NCBI GenBank assembly: GCA_030550585.1
Contig: JAUQPB010000001.1
Coordinates: forward strand, 610,525-674,524
Reading direction: 5' to 3'
Origin: Thermoproteota archaeon
GTDB lineage: Archaea; Thermoproteota; Thermoprotei_A; Sulfolobales; Ignisphaeraceae
DNA: 64,000 bases
A program made the translations under genes and the position numbers. Under the pieces are notes generated by a model. That model saw only the letters and a list, made by a program, of their open reading frames with translations. It had not been told where the DNA came from and searched no databases. Of the stretch, positions 52,369-62,056 are shown piece by piece. The first letter of the stretch is position 1. Every line of letters starts with the position of its first letter.

Positions 52369-53079
52369 TTGGCTAGAAGAGATGTTGTTACAACCGGTAG
52401 TGAGGAGCTGGACTCCAGGCTTGGAGGTGGAATACCGGTGCCATCTCTTCTGCTGGTTGAAGGGGATCATGGCACGGGTAAAAGTGTCGTTGTTCAGCAG
52501 ATAGCATACGGGGCTTTGAAGAGCGGTTTAAGGGTTTACTACATAACAACCGAGTCTACAGTTAGAGAGCTTCTGCTTCAGGCAAAGAGGGTGAGCTTTG
52601 ATATGACAAACTACTTTCTGAAGGGGTTTCTAAAGATATTTCCTGTGCATATGGAGGGGGCTAGATGGGCTAAAAACATTGCAAAGCTTCTTCTTCAGAT
52701 AGTGGGGAACTTCATGGTCAAGACTATGAGCGATTGGGATCTGTTTATAGTAGACTCCTTCTCTGTTCTAGCAGTATATGCAAGTACAAGTACAGTTCTA
52801 GACTTTTTGACTATAGCAAAAAATGTTGTTTCACAAGATAAGCTGGTTATACTATCTGTTCACCCTGGTGTTCTAAGCGAGGAAATTATGATTAGGGCTA
52901 GAAGTGTTTGTGATGGGTATATAAGGCTGAGAGCGATGGAGATAGGGGGTATGATGATAAAAGCTATGGAGGTGGTAAAGCTTAGGGGGGCTCTAGGACC
53001 TGTAGACTCGCTGATAGCATTTGATGTTGATCCAGCCTTCGGAATAAAGGTTCTCCCACTATCACTTGCAAAGGCGTAG
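52369..53079 (+). CDS. arlH: Archaellum ATP-binding protein ArlH (FlaH)
   Basis: The 236-residue RecA/KaiC-like protein has Walker A GDHGTGKS and a Walker B-like DLFIVDSFSVLAVY. The Walker B lacks a clear catalytic Glu, as is usual for ArlH, which binds but slowly hydrolyses ATP. It forms a ring with ArlI at the motor base. The start is TTG 52369 after the GGTGATGG ribosome-binding region. Confidence 0.9.
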   Translation: MARRDVVTTGSEELDSRLGGGIPVPSLLLVEGDHGTGKSVVVQQIAYGALKSGLRVYYITTESTVRELLLQAKRVSFDMTNYFLKGFLKIFPVHMEGARWAKNIAKLLLQIVGNFMVKTMSDWDLFIVDSFSVLAVYASTSTVLDFLTIAKNVVSQDKLVILSVHPGVLSEEIMIRARSVCDGYIRLRAMEIGGMMIKAMEVVKLRGALGPVDSLIAFDVDPAFGIKVLPLSLAKA

Positions 53080-53083
53080 AGAC

Positions 53084-54760
53084 ATGGCGTTGCAAACAGT
53101 TCTAGACCCTAAGCTAGCGAAGCATGCTAGAGAACACCCATATCTGCTAAACTACTTGAATAGTGTGGTAAAAGAGGTTGGGATGCCAATTCTCTACGAG
53201 GCTCACGAGCTAAGCTATGATATGAAGAAGCTTAGAAACGTCAACATTATATATTACATAGGCGACGGGATATACATACATGTTTACATGCCCCCCAAGG
53301 GGACGGTCAGCGGCTATAGAAAATATGTTGCTATAGAGCCTCCCAGACCCCATCCCAACCTCTTCAGAATTATCGAGCTAAAGCTTGCCGAGACAATCAC
53401 CGAACAAGATGTGTCAGAGGATCCAAACGAGAAAAGAAATATCCTTCTAAGAAAACTGGAAAAAATTGTAAAGGTTGTTGATGACCCTGTTAACTATGAG
53501 AGGATAAAGCCTGATTCTAGAACAGTACCTGTTTACAGAGGGGATCTAGAGTACCTGAAATACTATGTGGTAAGAGATAAGATTGGGCTTGGAACCCTAG
53601 AACCATTTACCAAGGATCCCTGGCTTGAAGACATAACTTGTAGGGGGCTGGGCTACGTATATGTCTTCCACAAGATATTCGGGCCACTGGAAACAAATAT
53701 TGAGTTCAAGACTGAGGAAGAGCTGGACACATTCATAATAAAACTTGCTGAGAGGATCGGGAAGCCAATATCCCATGCAAGACCTATAGTAGATGCAACA
53801 CTGCCAGACGGCTCAAGGATAAACATTGTCTATGGACATGATGTCAGTCTCCACGGCTCCAACTTCACAATAAGAAAGTTTAGTAAGATACCAGTCAGCA
53901 TAACACAGTTGATAGCCTGGAACACCATGGACGCAAGGGTAGCGGCGTATCTATGGATCTTGCTAAACAGCAATATGAGTGGGTTCATATGTGGTGAGAC
54001 AGCGAGTGGAAAAACAACAACGTTAAATGCTATAGCAGTATTCATACCACCAACATATAAAGTGATATCTATTGAAGATACCGCAGAGGTTCAGCTACCC
54101 CACCTAAACTGGGTCAGAGAGCTAACGAGAGACACTGGAGTGAAGGAGTCATCGATAACAATGTTCGACTTGCTAAGAGCAGCATTGAGACAGAGACCAA
54201 ACTACATAATCGTTGGCGAGATTAGGGGCGCTGAAGCTGCAATAGCTTTTCAGGCTATGCAGACTGGCCACCCCGTTCTCTCCACATTTCACGCTGCTAG
54301 TGTTGAGAGGGTTGTTCAGAGACTCACTGGAGACCCTATAAACATTCCAAAGAGCTTTATGGACAACCTAAACTTTGTTCTTATCCAGAGCGCTGTCTGG
54401 AGAGAGGGTATAATGGTTAGAAGGGTTCTTAGTGTGAATGAAATCATAGGCTACGACCCAAAAGCAGATGCTATAGTCTATGTACCGGTCTTTGTCTGGG
54501 ATCCAGTCAGAGACGTATTTGCATTTAGGGGTAGGGGAGCTAGCTATCTGCTCGAGAACAAAATCGCTGCCATGAGAGGCATTTCAAGAACCCAGATGAG
54601 AAAAATCTATGATGAGATTGAACAGAGGGCATACTTCCTAAGACTTCTTGTCGAGAAGAAGATTTTCAACTATTTTGATGTGTGGAACGCTATTATAAAG
54701 ACCTATGAGATTGGACTGGACACAGCCATTAAAAGACTTGAGAGAGGTAGTTTGGTATAG
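53084..54760 (+). CDS. arlI: Archaellum motor ATPase ArlI (FlaI)
   Basis: The 558-residue secretion ATPase has an N-terminal domain (about 1-200), DKIGLGTLEPFTKDPWLEDITCRG, Walker A GETASGKTT, an Asp box ISIEDTAEVQLP, Walker B YIIVGEIRGAEAA and the His box QTGHPVLSTFHAAS. It drives both assembly and rotation of the archaellum. ATG 53084 starts five bases after arlH. A TTG at 53066 is in frame but inside arlH. Confidence 0.95.
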   Translation: MALQTVLDPKLAKHAREHPYLLNYLNSVVKEVGMPILYEAHELSYDMKKLRNVNIIYYIGDGIYIHVYMPPKGTVSGYRKYVAIEPPRPHPNLFRIIELKLAETITEQDVSEDPNEKRNILLRKLEKIVKVVDDPVNYERIKPDSRTVPVYRGDLEYLKYYVVRDKIGLGTLEPFTKDPWLEDITCRGLGYVYVFHKIFGPLETNIEFKTEEELDTFIIKLAERIGKPISHARPIVDATLPDGSRINIVYGHDVSLHGSNFTIRKFSKIPVSITQLIAWNTMDARVAAYLWILLNSNMSGFICGETASGKTTTLNAIAVFIPPTYKVISIEDTAEVQLPHLNWVRELTRDTGVKESSITMFDLLRAALRQRPNYIIVGEIRGAEAAIAFQAMQTGHPVLSTFHAASVERVVQRLTGDPINIPKSFMDNLNFVLIQSAVWREGIMVRRVLSVNEIIGYDPKADAIVYVPVFVWDPVRDVFAFRGRGASYLLENKIAAMRGISRTQMRKIYDEIEQRAYFLRLLVEKKIFNYFDVWNAIIKTYEIGLDTAIKRLERGSLV

Positions 54761-56355
54761 CACGCCGTAGAAACATTTTAAAGAGTCCATATCTGTGGAG
54801 CTCGATAGCCATAGCAATAATAGCCATTTTTCTACCGCCACCACTAAACTTTGTTCTATTGGCTTTCTCCCCCCTGCCACTCGTAATCGGATTTGTGATA
54901 GATTTTCTCAGGAGGAGAGGCATAACAGCTGTTATAGATGAGGATATGCTTTATCTAGCAACACATATGTACGCTGTTTCAACTGGAAAACCTCCACATG
55001 AAAGGATATTCAGTCTTGGGAGTGTGTCTGGCAAGGGATATGGTAAATACACACAGGTTTTGAATAGAATTGCAAGTCTTGGCAGGAGGTGGGGCTATGG
55101 GTTTGTCATAGCAACGAAGCTACAGGCCAAAGAGGTTGAGAATGTTCTTTTCGCAGATTTTCTCAATAGATTAGCTGAGGCTATAAATGTTGGCGAGGAT
55201 CTGGAGACTTTTCTCCACATAGAGCACAACACTATGCTTGTTAGCTATGAGGCTGACTATGCAAGGGTTTTAGAGGCTCTAAAGCTTCTTCTAGGAATAT
55301 ACACAGCATCTATAAGCTCAGCCATATTCATAGTGATTAACATGGTCTTGCTATCCTTCTTCTTCGGAGGAATAAACATGGTGATAACATCTTTTATAGG
55401 AACCATGGTGGCATTAGCCGCTTTAGTGGTTCTGATAAGAAGGTCTCTCCCTAGACAAGCGATAGTTCACGATCTAAAGATTAACATGCCTGAGATAAGG
55501 TTGTACATATACTCCTTGGCAACATCAATAGCCGCTGCAAGTCTGGTAGGGTTCTACACTCTTGTTAGATTTGGGCAACCAGCATATTTTCTTGTGGCAT
55601 ACGGGCTATTCCTACTTATACCAGGTTTGATTGGGAGGAGGATAGAGAACAAGGTTAAAAATATTGAGAGCTTCTTCACAGTATTCATAAGAAGTTTGGG
55701 GCTTACATACAGCACCCTGAGGAACTATGCCCAAAGCGTTAGAAGCATTCTAGCCTCTGATCTAGGTCTTTTGACAAGGCATCTAAGAAAATTGTATGCT
55801 AGGCTTAGAAATGGCATAGACACTAGGGTGGCTTTTCTATACTTCGTTGGTGAAACAGGTAGCGAGACTGTTAGAAGAGGTATAGACATATTCTACGATG
55901 CTATAGAGGCTGGTGGAGACCCTGTAAAGGTTGGCGAGGCCCTTAGCACAACAATTCAGAGGATACTGAATCTGAGGAAGCAGAGAGAGCAGGTTGCAAG
56001 AGCATTCCAGGGGGTTGTATACATACTGACAATACTTATAGTAGCTCTAGCAGAGTTTGTCTTCACGCTAACTCTAATACTACAACAAGTATTTGCTGTA
56101 GCTGGAGGAAGTGTTCAGATAATTCCATTTACATACATAGAGCCTGCAATAATCACAGCAATTAAAATAGGGCTTGTATTCACAATAACAATACTCAACG
56201 CATTTGCCCTACAGTTTGCCAGAGGGGGATACACAGGAGCAGCATGGCTCCACGCATCAATTCTGCTCATACTAAGTGGGGCGACAATGGTTATATCATC
56301 TATGTTTTCGCAAATGCTATACCAAATGATACAGCTGCCACAAATAACACCATAA
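54757..56355 (+). CDS. arlJ: Archaellum membrane platform ArlJ (FlaJ), probably with an ATA start
   Basis: The protein has several membrane helices, two cytoplasmic GspF-like regions (ADYARVLEALKLL; FFTVFIRSLGLTYSTLRNYA; GDPVKVGEALSTTIQRI) and a C-terminal helix set, as ArlJ. The first standard start in frame is TTG 54859 (498 residues), but this would delete an upstream hydrophobic helix. The frame is open from 54751. It begins ATA-GCA-CGC-CGT-AGA at 54757, giving (M)ARRRNILKSPYLWSS and a helix after it. ATA overlaps the arlI stop (ATAG) and a GAGAGGT ribosome-binding site sits about nine bases before it. Length would be about 532. Confidence 0.85.
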   Translation: MARRRNILKSPYLWSSIAIAIIAIFLPPPLNFVLLAFSPLPLVIGFVIDFLRRRGITAVIDEDMLYLATHMYAVSTGKPPHERIFSLGSVSGKGYGKYTQVLNRIASLGRRWGYGFVIATKLQAKEVENVLFADFLNRLAEAINVGEDLETFLHIEHNTMLVSYEADYARVLEALKLLLGIYTASISSAIFIVINMVLLSFFFGGINMVITSFIGTMVALAALVVLIRRSLPRQAIVHDLKINMPEIRLYIYSLATSIAAASLVGFYTLVRFGQPAYFLVAYGLFLLIPGLIGRRIENKVKNIESFFTVFIRSLGLTYSTLRNYAQSVRSILASDLGLLTRHLRKLYARLRNGIDTRVAFLYFVGETGSETVRRGIDIFYDAIEAGGDPVKVGEALSTTIQRILNLRKQREQVARAFQGVVYILTILIVALAEFVFTLTLILQQVFAVAGGSVQIIPFTYIEPAIITAIKIGLVFTITILNAFALQFARGGYTGAAWLHASILLILSGATMVISSMFSQMLYQMIQLPQITP

Positions 56356-56362
56356 AACTTCC

Positions 56363-56626
56363 TCATGGCGATAAATCATCTAAGCACTTCCTAAACTCTC
56401 TACAAAGACTATTGTCATAGACGCAAACAGCTTTCACAATACAGTTTACAGTCTCAGCACTCGACAAAACCTTTACAGCCTCTAGAATATGGCACAAATC
56501 CTTGCACACAGCACTCGAGCCTCTGGAACTGAAAATGTATAGTCTAAGAAAGTTTCCGTAGCCAGGGACAACCCTGTTTATGGCAGCAAAAAACTCTTCG
56601 CAGATATGCTCAGACATGGTACACAC
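56363..56626 (-). CDS. Cys-rich small protein, function unknown
   Basis: The 87-residue product (84 from MSEHICEE) has about eight cysteines spread along a helical chain (CKDLCHILEAVKVLSS; CIVKAVCVYDNSLCREFRKCL). The spacing could support disulfides or metal binding. It lies seven bases after arlJ in convergent orientation and before a KaiC-like gene on the same strand. No family is recognised and it could be a spurious frame. Confidence 0.45.
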   Translation of the reverse strand: MCTMSEHICEEFFAAINRVVPGYGNFLRLYIFSSRGSSAVCKDLCHILEAVKVLSSAETVNCIVKAVCVYDNSLCREFRKCLDDLSP

Positions 56627-56703
56627 AGTATAGTGTGTTGCAAGAGCATTACTTTAAATTGGCTTCTGAGGGCTACTCCAAATCTACAAAAAAGAGTTGA
56701 CTG

Positions 56704-58089
56704 CTAACCCCCTATCAACTTTCTCTTGATTAAATCAACAAGCTCTTCAAGACAGCTATCAAGCTCTTCTTGCTTTATGATGTGGGGCTCCTCACCCCTC
56801 CTCCATACATACATCTTATATCTATATTCACCATCAATCTGCTCCACATCATGTCTAATAACAACATCTGAAAGCATAGAGTTTATATCGTATATCTCTT
56901 TATTTGCTATAGACCCTATTCTAATAATGAGCTTACCCATATTCCTCAAGTAGTTGAGCTCGTTATACAAACTTCTGATATACTCTTCTCTATTTCTTGT
57001 AGCAAATATTTCAATGCCGTGAAAAGCAACTATGTCTGCATCGTTCGGTATCATCAGTAGCTCTCTAATTGCAAGCTCATCAGTACTGTAGGTAAACGGA
57101 TTTATGCTTCTTATTTTGATGTAGTCCTGGATAATCTTATCAACAACCTCTCTACTTATACCAGTCTGCGAAAAGCTCTTGCGTATTAGATCTTTTATCA
57201 CATCTGGTGGATAGAGGTATGAGAGAATATGAATCTTTAGATCATTTAGAACCGCTATACCTATGAACATCGGTATGTATATTAGGGGTCTTGCATCTGG
57301 TGGGTAGGAGATATATACTGTCATACCTTTGTGCAGGTGCTTTATAATGTTCCTCAGCTTAGTGCAAAAAACATCAACCTCCGGACCCTCTCTAGCTACT
57401 TCCTCGAGTATTGGAGGTGCATAGAGCTCGATGCCCCTACCCTCGACTATTGAGAACGGTATTTCTGCTACAGATATTGGAGAGCTACGAGACTTCCTAA
57501 TTTCGAGTTTTCTAACAAGCAGATTGCTCTTTATTCCATGCTTTAAAATCAGTACCGCATCAGCTACAAACTCTATAGAGCCAAGATCAATAGATTTACT
57601 GCCAAACGGGAGCTCAGCCACAAGAATGCAGACGCCATTTATAGTTTTGGGTAGGTTGTAGAAGTAGTTTTGCAGCCACGCTCTCTTAGCATGGTCGCCT
57701 TCAACAGCATTTAGAAGAGGGTTGACAGAGTCTATGACAACAACTCTGAAGTCTTGTGATGCAACAAGAGAGCTTATCTCATTGATTATCTCCTCAACTG
57801 CTGAGGATATGGGGAAGCTAAGGTGTTTTACAAGCCCTTTGGATTCAAGGGCGTAGAAATCCATTCCAAGTCTCTTCATATTTCTATACAGCTTCTGCTT
57901 ATCCTCTTGCTGGGATACAAACAAACATTTCTTGCTATTCAATGCGTTTGCATAGCATATTGTTGAGGCAAATGTTGTTTTTCCAGATCCTGGGTGGCCA
58001 GCTATAACAATGGTAGATGGAGGCTCTAGTACAGGTTTGAGAAGTTTGTCAAGTGTGCTGATGCCAAAGGTGAAATCATTGTCTGTCAC
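56704..58089 (-). CDS. KaiC/RadA-like ATPase with a degenerate second domain
   Basis: The product of about 461 residues has an intact first RecA-type domain (about 1-235): FGISTLDKLL, Walker A GHPGSGKTT and a Walker B RVVVIDSVNPLL. The second half repeats the fold pattern (GMTVYISYPPDARPLIYIPMFIG; DADIVAFHGIEIFA; KLIIRIGSIANKEI), but the Walker A position reads YPPDARP, so it should not bind ATP normally. Single- and double-domain KaiC homologues are common in archaea and some interact with ArlH or kinases. Start: GTG 58089 with GAGGGT six bases upstream, preferred over TTG 58095. Confidence 0.8.
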   Translation of the reverse strand: MTDNDFTFGISTLDKLLKPVLEPPSTIVIAGHPGSGKTTFASTICYANALNSKKCLFVSQQEDKQKLYRNMKRLGMDFYALESKGLVKHLSFPISSAVEEIINEISSLVASQDFRVVVIDSVNPLLNAVEGDHAKRAWLQNYFYNLPKTINGVCILVAELPFGSKSIDLGSIEFVADAVLILKHGIKSNLLVRKLEIRKSRSSPISVAEIPFSIVEGRGIELYAPPILEEVAREGPEVDVFCTKLRNIIKHLHKGMTVYISYPPDARPLIYIPMFIGIAVLNDLKIHILSYLYPPDVIKDLIRKSFSQTGISREVVDKIIQDYIKIRSINPFTYSTDELAIRELLMIPNDADIVAFHGIEIFATRNREEYIRSLYNELNYLRNMGKLIIRIGSIANKEIYDINSMLSDVVIRHDVEQIDGEYRYKMYVWRRGEEPHIIKQEELDSCLEELVDLIKRKLIGG

Positions 58090-58202
58090 AATCAAACCCT
58101 CTAGAATTGTTTAACATGTTTGAGGTCTTCATACACCCCTTTACAACTAACTATTTAAAAGCATATATAATATGTGTAGCCAATAAAGAAATTGACTGTT
58201 GT

Positions 58203-59762
58203 TTAGCTAGACAGCTTCCTTCTTCCAGTGGCAAGAAGCAGAAGCGCTATTGCAATGCTCAAGGCCAACACTATTCCTATTCTCACAGCGTTTTCCTTGC
58301 TTAGCAGCCATGGGTTTTGTTGAGATTGTTGCGAGATCTGGTTTTGGACTGTGTTCGTCTGCTGTATTTGTCTAACAACCACATTTATTTCACTGCTTTC
58401 AGCCGAAGCCGTTGTGTTTGTCTCTGAGGCTAGGGCTTTGAATGTGTATGTCCCTGGCTTTGAGAAAAATTGCAGAGGTGGTATAACTGCTCTCCCCCTC
58501 TCATCTGTTTTTGCAGAGGTGTAGACAGCCCATGTGGTGGATCCAGGCTCTCTATACATGATTGTAATTGGTATTGGCGTTGGAGGGTTAACTGTTACTA
58601 GCATTGTTGGATAGGGGTCTCCAACATAGAGGGTTGTGCTATTCGTCGATAATTTGATGATAGGCACAATCTTTGAAATGCTAACGGCAATAACATTGCT
58701 TATAGCCTCTTTATAGAGCTCTGTAGGAATGGATCTTGCCCTAACATAGGCTGTGCCCAAAGCTCTGTCTGGCTTCCATGTATAGTAAAAACAGCCATTT
58801 TCATTGCTTTCAACAGATGAGATGTTGTTCCATTCGAAACCATTTAAACTATACTCTAAAACAATTCCAAGTCTTGCCTTGGGATCAATGCACCCGTTAA
58901 TCAGTATGCTTTGCCCATATACTATATTTGTTGCGTTTGCCTGTATCGATATTCTAGGCTTCAACGGTATGACAATTCTTGTTGCAACTACAAAACTTCT
59001 TGACATGCCATACGACGTTATATAACTCACGTTAACATATACTGTGTGTATGCCTGGGTCGAGATATGCTGGAAAAGAGAATGTTACACTACTGTTTCCA
59101 GGTATGGAGTCGCTGTACTGTGTTTTAAGGATAGAGGAATTGGAGAACACAGTTGCATACACCTTGTAAATAGGTTGAATATCAAAGTTGTTTATAGTGA
59201 CCTGCACAATAACACCACTATCAATATTTATACTATTCACAAATGCTATGACTGGGGATGGAGGAACAAATAACATTACTGGAATGTTTTGAGAAAACGA
59301 CACTTGTCTTCTAGACCCATTATCAAACTCTATATATCCTTGCATAACGAGTTGAAGAGCAGAAGGAATTGTGGCACCAGGTTTCAAGGATATGTCAATA
59401 ACAATTGGTATGTTTAGAGATATAGAGGCTTTTTCCCCAGCCCTACTTAGCATACCAACATAATCTGACGTTGACATCTTGCCCAATATAATGCTGATAA
59501 CAGTTATTGACAGAAATTCTCCCAAACCCTTCTCAACAACAGTAACAGAGGCATTTATAGTTGCTATAGAGCCCACCTCTAAAATTGCTGGAACATCTAA
59601 ATCGACTTTAACAATCCAGTTAAACCAGTTTGAAACAACATAGCTATATCTATTCACATTGCCTAACCCTTGGAGATTTGCATTAACGAAGCTTTGTGTT
59701 GTAAAGACCAATAAAACTAGTAAACATATCGAAAACGTCGCATTCTTCATATGTGTTCTCAT
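58203..59762 (-). CDS. Secreted Ig-like surface protein with C-terminal anchor
   Basis: The 519-residue product has a signal peptide (about 6-27). Several beta-sandwich (CARDB/Ig-like) domains follow: STVTFSFPAYLDPGIHTVYVNVSY, SILINGCIDPKARLGIVLEYSLNG and AVIPPLQFFSKPGTYTFKALA. A Gln-rich linker (about 470-490) leads to a C-terminal helix (AVRIGIVLALSIAIALLLLATG) and a short basic tail. About ten N-glycosylation sequons are visible. Its ATG overlaps the stop of the partner gene (ATGA), so the two are translationally coupled and probably form one surface complex. Function is unknown; S-layer or substrate binding are options. Confidence 0.7.
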   Translation of the reverse strand: MRTHMKNATFSICLLVLLVFTTQSFVNANLQGLGNVNRYSYVVSNWFNWIVKVDLDVPAILEVGSIATINASVTVVEKGLGEFLSITVISIILGKMSTSDYVGMLSRAGEKASISLNIPIVIDISLKPGATIPSALQLVMQGYIEFDNGSRRQVSFSQNIPVMLFVPPSPVIAFVNSINIDSGVIVQVTINNFDIQPIYKVYATVFSNSSILKTQYSDSIPGNSSVTFSFPAYLDPGIHTVYVNVSYITSYGMSRSFVVATRIVIPLKPRISIQANATNIVYGQSILINGCIDPKARLGIVLEYSLNGFEWNNISSVESNENGCFYYTWKPDRALGTAYVRARSIPTELYKEAISNVIAVSISKIVPIIKLSTNSTTLYVGDPYPTMLVTVNPPTPIPITIMYREPGSTTWAVYTSAKTDERGRAVIPPLQFFSKPGTYTFKALASETNTTASAESSEINVVVRQIQQTNTVQNQISQQSQQNPWLLSKENAVRIGIVLALSIAIALLLLATGRRKLSS

Positions 59763-62056
59763 TTCCTCTTCGCCAATGAAAGTATTGATAATGCGAGAGA
59801 GAATGTCGCCACAATTAACGATATATACAATAGCGTATTTAAAATGTTTTGCTTCTGATGCAGCAAGTCAAGGTCTTTTTGCATTGTTTGAACATCTTTG
59901 CTGATTCTGCTTAGGTTGCTCTCGATCTGCATTGTTAACTGGGATAAAATATTCTTTGTTCTGTTAATCTCTATCATCATGGAGTTAACATTGTTTAACA
60001 CCCCACCTATTGTCCTGTTAACAATGTCTATCTCCTCTTCCTTATGCGCAGATGCCATAGGAATATTGACAGATAACACCAATTCTTTGCAATTCCAATT
60101 GCTTGTATCTATCGATATCATAGTGTTATTCAGTTTTATTGTAACCCACTTTTCGTTGCATGGAATATTGAAAACAGCTGTGCCACTATCGTTTGTATAG
60201 CCAAATGCCGAATATCCACTTTCTGTGTAGAGCTCTAGGAAACTATTTTTCGCAGGTATGCCCCCAATAAACAGTTTTATGTATATAGGTGCCAAAAACA
60301 TTTTTTCAAGAACTATAAGAACTCTTTTATAACCGTTGATAATATTGCATGGTATGGCGGTTTCAGGGTAGTAGAAGGTGTCTAGATAGATTTGAGTGGG
60401 TTTGCTCCCCCAGTTAAGATATTGCAAAAAGATTGGCTTTCCACACAAGTATGCTTCAAGTGATGTATTTGTCATTGCCATTGGAACATTGGGAGAGAAG
60501 GTAATTGTGTCTAAAACTGGCTGTATTCCTAGAAAGCCTCTGAGCACAACCCTATAGAAGTCTATGCATGGCATTCCACGGTATAGCACATACATGTAGT
60601 AGATAGGCATCATTCTTAGAACGAGATCCAGATGACCATACCTTGAAAAAGCCTCTAGTGCATCTACAATAAATCTCCTCTCTATGGGCATTGACGATAT
60701 GTTGGTTGACGAGATAAAGCTGGCCAGGTATTCCATGTGCTTATCAGAGTTTGGAACACTATAGATAGCTATTGAAGCCTCTTCAATAACGTTGTCAAGG
60801 GAGATAGTCCTGTAGTCGGCTGAGGGGGCATAGGCATAGCCTAGAAAAAGACTTTTCAGCTTATCTACAACAGCATTTCTTATAGCCTCTACACGAGTGG
60901 CTGTGTAACCATCTCCAACGTATTGAGCGGCCATGTAAACCATTTCGGCTGCACTATATATCTTCGCCAAATCAGAACTTCTATTCGATGCATCTACAAG
61001 TCTTGTTAAAGAGTCTATAAGCTCCTCTATAAGCTCTTTAGGCATTGTTCTTAGGCTCTCTGGATAGTAATAGATATAGCTGGCTAAGGCAATATAGAAG
61101 CTGTGGTTGGAATAGAATTTCTTTGCAAACCACGAAGCATCGGTTCTTATGTTAGACAATTTCGATAGATATACATAGGATGAGGCCTCCTCCGGCAACA
61201 CATTAATCAAATTGTCTTCTATACCACCATGTGTCATCATGTTTACTGTGTTGTAGATGGATAAAACGTAGAGATTCTTCAACTCAAGGTTGCTCATTTG
61301 CGGAACCGGAAAATGCGATACAACATCCGAGAAAGCGTTTTTCGTATAGTCAAGATATTTCACAACATTGTTAGCCACTTCATCAAGGATGTTGCCGAAA
61401 CCTATTAGAGTGTTTACGCACTGTCCTGATGGGATAGTCGCAGAGATGATTATAGACCTGTTCACTGTTCCAATACCCGCTTTCTCCGCTAGTGTATAAA
61501 CCTCAAATATAATTCCATTAACATCTGCAACAATTTTTCTATTGCTTGTGTAGAGAACCGAGTAATTTTCATAAAGCTTTAAATCTATTGTTATTGTGTT
61601 GAAAAGGTTTGGCGATGTAGAACAAATTGAGATATAAAAAGATGATGTGTTATAGAGTGGAGCCGTGTACAGCCTTATCTCCGAGTTATTAATGGTATAC
61701 ACAGTCTTTGTATAGAACCCTCCAATTTCAATGCTAAAAAATTTGGGGTTCAACTCGCTAAGGCTAGCATTATTAAATACAATGTCAATTCCTAAGTAAG
61801 TTGAGGTATCGTTGACCTTATAGACAACAAAATTGGGTATACCACCAACCAGATACACAGACGATTCAACGCCTCTAGCTATTGACGATACCAAATCCCT
61901 TAGAACAGATCTTAAAAGAGGTTTTCCAGATCCATAGAATAACGCTGTTGTCGTTTCCGAGGAACTGGTTTGGCTTTTAGCAGGTACAGTAATCAACATA
62001 TCTATAGCAATCAGCAACATCATAACAAATGCTATAGAGCTTCTCATAACATACAC
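59759..62056 (-). CDS. Large secreted surface protein with helical barrel-like domain, coiled coil and C-terminal anchor
   Basis: The 765-residue product has a signal peptide, a beta-rich N-terminal domain (about 40-230) and a long helical region (about 235-520). That region ends RGFLGIQPVLDTITFSPNVP, reminiscent of the end of (alpha/alpha)6-barrel glycosidases (GLRPTLDGL-type block). A beta domain (about 540-660), a coiled coil (about 685-735, LTMQIESNLSRISKDVQTMQ) and a membrane helix with a KRK tail follow. Clear catalytic acids cannot be assigned. The coiled coil plus terminal helix resembles the SlaB stalk of Sulfolobales S-layers. It is the first gene of a coupled pair. Confidence 0.7.
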   Translation of the reverse strand: MYVMRSSIAFVMMLLIAIDMLITVPAKSQTSSSETTTALFYGSGKPLLRSVLRDLVSSIARGVESSVYLVGGIPNFVVYKVNDTSTYLGIDIVFNNASLSELNPKFFSIEIGGFYTKTVYTINNSEIRLYTAPLYNTSSFYISICSTSPNLFNTITIDLKLYENYSVLYTSNRKIVADVNGIIFEVYTLAEKAGIGTVNRSIIISATIPSGQCVNTLIGFGNILDEVANNVVKYLDYTKNAFSDVVSHFPVPQMSNLELKNLYVLSIYNTVNMMTHGGIEDNLINVLPEEASSYVYLSKLSNIRTDASWFAKKFYSNHSFYIALASYIYYYPESLRTMPKELIEELIDSLTRLVDASNRSSDLAKIYSAAEMVYMAAQYVGDGYTATRVEAIRNAVVDKLKSLFLGYAYAPSADYRTISLDNVIEEASIAIYSVPNSDKHMEYLASFISSTNISSMPIERRFIVDALEAFSRYGHLDLVLRMMPIYYMYVLYRGMPCIDFYRVVLRGFLGIQPVLDTITFSPNVPMAMTNTSLEAYLCGKPIFLQYLNWGSKPTQIYLDTFYYPETAIPCNIINGYKRVLIVLEKMFLAPIYIKLFIGGIPAKNSFLELYTESGYSAFGYTNDSGTAVFNIPCNEKWVTIKLNNTMISIDTSNWNCKELVLSVNIPMASAHKEEEIDIVNRTIGGVLNNVNSMMIEINRTKNILSQLTMQIESNLSRISKDVQTMQKDLDLLHQKQNILNTLLYISLIVATFSLALSILSLAKRK

